Translations under genes and position numbers: made by a program | Shown here: piece by piece, positions 60,060 to 64,000 of the stretch | Layout: each line of letters begins with the position of its first letter | Position numbering within the stretch: the first letter of the stretch is position 1 | Assembly: GCA_036874045.1 (NCBI GenBank) | Contig: CM072347.1 | Coordinates: 3,040,501-3,104,500 of the forward strand | Source of the DNA: Cymodocea nodosa | Taxonomy: Eukaryota > Streptophyta > Magnoliopsida > Alismatales > Cymodoceaceae | Reading direction: 5' to 3' | Length of the DNA: 64,000 bases | Notes under the pieces: generated by a model | What the model was told of the DNA's origin: nothing | The model's input: the letters and a program-made list of their open reading frames with translations, nothing else | Databases searched by the model: none

Positions 60060-60810
60060 TTTGTGCATATTTGGGGTTGAGGTGTTAGCCTAAAATACTT
60101 GTGTAAATTTAAGGTTGCTGCTTTAAATTGTGTGTATGGATTTGATGTAAACCAAAAACTAGTGAAATCTCAAGTTGGAGTTTGAAGAGTGGACATACCT
60201 ATTTGGAAAAACACTATAAAATTTTTTGGGTAAATTTCTTATTTTCTTCTACATAATTCATAATTATCTCAAAGTGATTTTATTGTTGACAAATTTTTAA
60301 GAGTAATCCACTCATTATTCACTCTCTTCTAGTGAAATTCAATCTAACAAATGATATCAAAGTAAAATTCATCTCAATAGAAATTTAACCATCTTGAGAT
60401 ATGACTTCTTTACATGGGACTTTTGGACTAGAAAGAGAGCTTTAATCATCCTCCACTTTTTGATAGTTTTAACTATGGTTATTGGAAACAATAGATGATA
60501 GTGTTAATGTAGTCATTTGATTTTAGGTTATGTAATATAATAACTGAAAAATATAGTCTTGTTACTAAACCTTATGTAGAATGAAATGAAAAGAAGAAGA
60601 GATGATAACAACTAAATGCCAAAAGACTAAATATCATCTTCTATGCAATCAACTTCAATTAATTTAACAAAGTTTCCACATATACTACTACTCACAAAGT
60701 ATATCATGCTTTAGAGGTAACAAATGAAGACACAAGTTAAGTAAAAAATCAAAAATAAATCTTTTAGTACAAAAATATGAATTAACTTAAACAATATTGC
60801 TACCATTCTT
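60060..60810 (+). mobile_element. Sirevirus-like LTR end, primer site and gag relic
   Basis: An LTR end (CAATCTAACA at 60340-60349) is followed by TGATATCAAAG, a degraded primer-binding site. Decayed gag then reads FNYGYWKQ, AKRLNIIFYAIN and FNKVSTYTTTHKVYHALEVTN, a close match to SIRE-type gag. Stops interrupt it and it breaks off near 60810. Confidence 0.65.
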
Positions 60811-60959
60811 ATGTTTAAAATAGGACTAACTTCACAAAATGTTTTTGATTTATTTCATCAACAATGTATATATCATATAAATTATAAACTTATAATTCAA
60901 ATTGATATTATATAAATAAAAGTTTTATTGAAAATATTAGATTTGTATTATCTTATATT

Positions 60960-61997
60960 ACAAGTTCTAGTAGAAGACAAGAATTAGATTATATGTGTGA
61001 TTTATTTAATTTTTCTTGTAAGAAATTTACTCTTGATATTCCTCGTAAATAAAGTTCTTTATATTTGATGTTAAGTAACTATTTTCCATATAAAGAATCT
61101 ATAAAAGTTTATTATCATCATAGTTTAACTAATTATAGTAAACCTATAGATGATAATGATGACTTTCAAATTATTAATTATTTTGTCAAACTTTTAAAAT
61201 CATTTTATGATATAACAGTAAGATTGTTTACAGTATATTATTCAACTTGTACTTATGTACTACATTATTTATATGAAATTACATTAATTTTTAATAAATA
61301 TGGTAATATTGGATTTTTTGCACCTATTGTTAAAGAATAAAAAAATTTAAAGTATTGACATGAAATTCTTTTATTATATGCATTATATGCTTGTTTAGAT
61401 TCAAGATGTAAAATTTTTAAAGAATAAAACAAAATTTTTAAAATATTGATATAAAATTTCTTTATTATATGCCTTGTATGCTTGTTTAAATCCAAAGTGT
61501 AAATTAAAATTGTTGGTAAATTAATTGATAGGATAAAAAAATGTTTAGATGTAGAAATAGATTTAACTCCTCATAGGTAGAAAATAATTTGAATAAAATG
61601 TTTTATTTATATTTTTTAAAATATGAAGTAAGAACAAGACAAGTTTCATATTCCATGTCATCATCATTAATGATGACATCTTTAGATATTATTAGAAGAT
61701 GAAGAAGATCACCTATCATTTTTCACTTTAATTTGTAGACAAGAATTAAGTACTTTTAACTCTACTAATCATCAATATTTATGAAATGAATATCTTAATA
61801 GTTTCAATATAATTAATTGATGAAAAAAAAAATTTACATTCCTTATTTTATCTTTAATGACTACAAATTTATTAACCATTCTAGTATCTTCTATAGTTTA
61901 TAAACAAGTATTTAGTATTAGTAAAAATATTTTAAATGAAAGAAAATCTTGATTAAGGTATAATATTTTTGAACTTTTAATGTCTGTCAAAGATTAG
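60960..61997 (+). pseudogene. hAT (Ac-like) transposase pseudogene
   Basis: An open stretch at 61065-61340 carries SSLYLMLSNYFPYKE (aligning to the RWNSTYLML block), then INYFVKLLKSFYDITVRL (the FLKxFYxxT block). After a decayed middle, the C-terminal dimerisation region reads FTFLILSLMTTNLLTILVSS, then VYKQVFSISKNILNERKS (the VSSxAxEQxFSxxxxILxxRRS block) up to SVKD and a stop at 61995. Many stops and frameshifts separate the blocks. Terminal repeats were not found. Confidence 0.8.
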
Positions 61998-64000
61998 AAG
62001 CTCAATCGATATTATGCACAATGAGAATTTGATAATTGAATCGATAATTTTGCTAATATGAAAATCAAAATTTAAATGTATATGTAATTTTTTTCATCAC
62101 CTTAATCCTTATCTCCCATTCTTCCTTCCCTAATCCATTCATTCAACCTCTGACCATCCCCAACCTCAACTAGGCCAACTCTTGCCTCTCAATGCCTCAC
62201 CCCCACAACCTATATCCATTTGTCTACTTGTTGCTTTGCTCCCTAATCTAATTGCCCACTTTGTTTGACGTAAAGATAGTTGATTAACCATTGAAGACAA
62301 CTGGTCTTGATTGAAGGAGAAGTGACAGTTGAATTGTAGGATAAGGATGATTGAATGGAGAGAAGCATTGGTGGTTGGAGTTGGCAACTATAGTAGTATT
62401 CGATGGGAGTGCAATGAACTAGACGTCTGGTATGAGTGATTAGTTGTTTGGTGCTATGGTGGACTTATCAAAGTCTTTGATAGCCAAGCATCAAAGGTAA
62501 TAGGAAACTTTAGAGTTGTAGTAGACATTGTTGGATTGGTTTGTTTGGTGGTAGTTCACTAAATGTCTAGTAGTATAGGCAATGTTAGACTAGTAGTTTG
62601 CCAAGTGGTGGTCTCTAACCAGATAAACAAGATGTCTAATGGTTTAGACATTCTGAAGAGTTCGATCATATTGATGGAGTGTTTGGTTAGACTAGAGGTT
62701 CAAGTGATACATTGTTGGCTGTCAAATATAAAGCTTGTAGATAAAGCCAAACGATGATTTTTGAAGATTACAAGAGTATTTTCGTCATTTGTTGTAAAGG
62801 GTAGTGTAACCCTTTAAAAAGTTGCAACCTAATTTTGTAGGTGTACATGGGTGACATTTCCCCCAAAATGTGTGCCATGATCAAAGACAATCACAATAAA
62901 GAAACTAGCACCACCATAGACGTGAACTATCGTCGAACCATATATATTCCAATGTTAGATGTGTGCATGATCTTCATCCTTTTTTAACCTTATTGGAGTG
63001 TTGATCCTAATAACTGGTATTAGAGTTGAAGGTTGTGGCTAACACAAGAGTGTGCGTAGTTTAAGGTCGTTACGAGGTGTTAGATCAAAAAGAAAGAATG
63101 AGAGCCATTAGATCGTTGTGTGTAGTGATGTTGTCTTTGGCCAGAAAGGAACGTGACATTCAACATTGCCAAAGAGAAGATAACAATAAGGTTGATAAAG
63201 ACATTGTTTGATATTTATGAAAATCCTTCAACCTCAAATAAGGTGTTCATAATAAAGCTTATCTTCGACTTATAGATGATAGATGGATATTTTGTCATAG
63301 ACCATGTGAAATGAGTTTCAATTGGACTTAGTAAAGTTGATCGATCGAGTATCATGTGGACAAAGCAATTAGACTTAGCAGTCTTTCGGTGACGTAGCAT
63401 TATTTATTATCACACCTCTTATGGTTCTTTCCCTTTTATCAATACTGTATTATTGTTTGTTAATTTTTTATGGAAGAAGAGACATGCCATGCAAGCATGC
63501 CTGTTAATTAACCTTTAATGATATAAGCAGAATACATATGTACTTTTTAAAGTATCTCACAGGTTTCAAACCTTAAACCTTCAATCGTAGCGATGGTGAG
63601 AAATTCTTCAACCAACCATTTTGACACGCGATCTTGTGTGTTATAGGTAGACCACGGCAAAATTGTAATTTTGCTCTCGTAAAGAATGACTTCCAAACCG
63701 AACAAGGGCAAAATTGTAATTTTGTTCGATTACGATTGCAAAAGAAATATTAATAATTCTTTGGAAGCAAAGTATAAATCTATTTTAAGGAAGGTATAAT
63801 TATTTATATGCTCTTTTCTTTGGAAATAAAATATTTACAAATGATGCAATAAAATATATGTAAACTATAAAGCTTGTGTGTATCAGAGTGGATTCCCACT
63901 TTCGTGGTTTTTTTTAAAAAAAAAAAAAATTATCTAGTGGAATTAAAAAAGACGACGAATGTTAATAATTTTATTTTGATGATGAATATTTTATTAAATT
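61998..64000. other. Intergenic DNA with an LTR relic
   Basis: No gene is supported. Near 63015 the phrase TGGTATTAGAGTTGAAGG follows a CCTAATAA end, like a degraded primer-binding site after an LTR (about 62560-63010), but no gag follows clearly. At 63655-63740 the phrase GGCAAAATTGTAATTTTG occurs twice about 52 bp apart. Confidence 0.4.

Overview
The window is nuclear DNA of a flowering plant, most likely a eudicot. It has spliced genes with GT-AG introns, a chloroplast-targeted photosystem II assembly factor, a bifunctional FMN phosphatase/riboflavin kinase of the plant type, AT-rich intergenic DNA, and many plant Ty1/copia, Ty3/gypsy, hAT and PIF/Harbinger remnants. The species cannot be read from the sequence. 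Nothing bacterial, viral or CRISPR-like is present.

Layout. 1-16,000 is a transposon graveyard with nested insertions. It starts with a minus-strand gypsy pol remnant that carries a six-unit, roughly 50-bp tandem array at its left. A minus-strand copia follows, split by a younger copia (5507-10180) that has only 106-bp LTRs and a perfect AAAAG target-site duplication. Next is a plus-strand copia whose gag is split by a gypsy element (11620-15200). At 16,078-16,553 are the last two exons of a tyrosine/aromatic-amino-acid decarboxylase, abutting the truncated copia. A MITE lies at 17,483-17,953.

18,882-23,833 (+) is a complete ten-exon FHY-type gene for FMN phosphatase/riboflavin kinase (379 aa). 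24,941-46,580 (-) is a complete twelve-exon gene for a two-domain methyltransferase of the plant TRM140b/METTL type (583 aa). It converges on the riboflavin gene. Its intron 8 (9.6 kb) holds a full-length Sirevirus-like copia with 1.3-kb LTRs and a CTTTC duplication. Its intron 4 (5.9 kb) holds a 502-bp hAT-type MITE and a decayed copia. Exon 4 carries an 11-glutamate microsatellite directly before the SAM-binding motif. A second MITE copy begins about 140 bp upstream of its start codon.

46,700-57,500 is AT-rich and essentially gene-free. It holds a PIF/Harbinger transposase pseudogene (49,960-51,780), a GC-rich island followed by an LTR/primer-binding-site remnant, and paired dispersed repeats. 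57,541-59,324 (-) is a two-exon Psb28 gene (181 aa) with a readable promoter. 59,800-64,000 holds a second Harbinger fragment, a Sirevirus LTR-gag remnant, a decayed hAT transposase and another LTR relic.

The three complete genes are ordinary housekeeping or plastid genes. They do not form a shared pathway or cluster. I did not find a new multi-gene system. The most useful observations are the splice-dependent upstream ORF of the riboflavin gene, the glutamate expansion and alternative start of the methyltransferase, the strongly patterned Sirevirus LTRs and the exactly dated nesting of elements.
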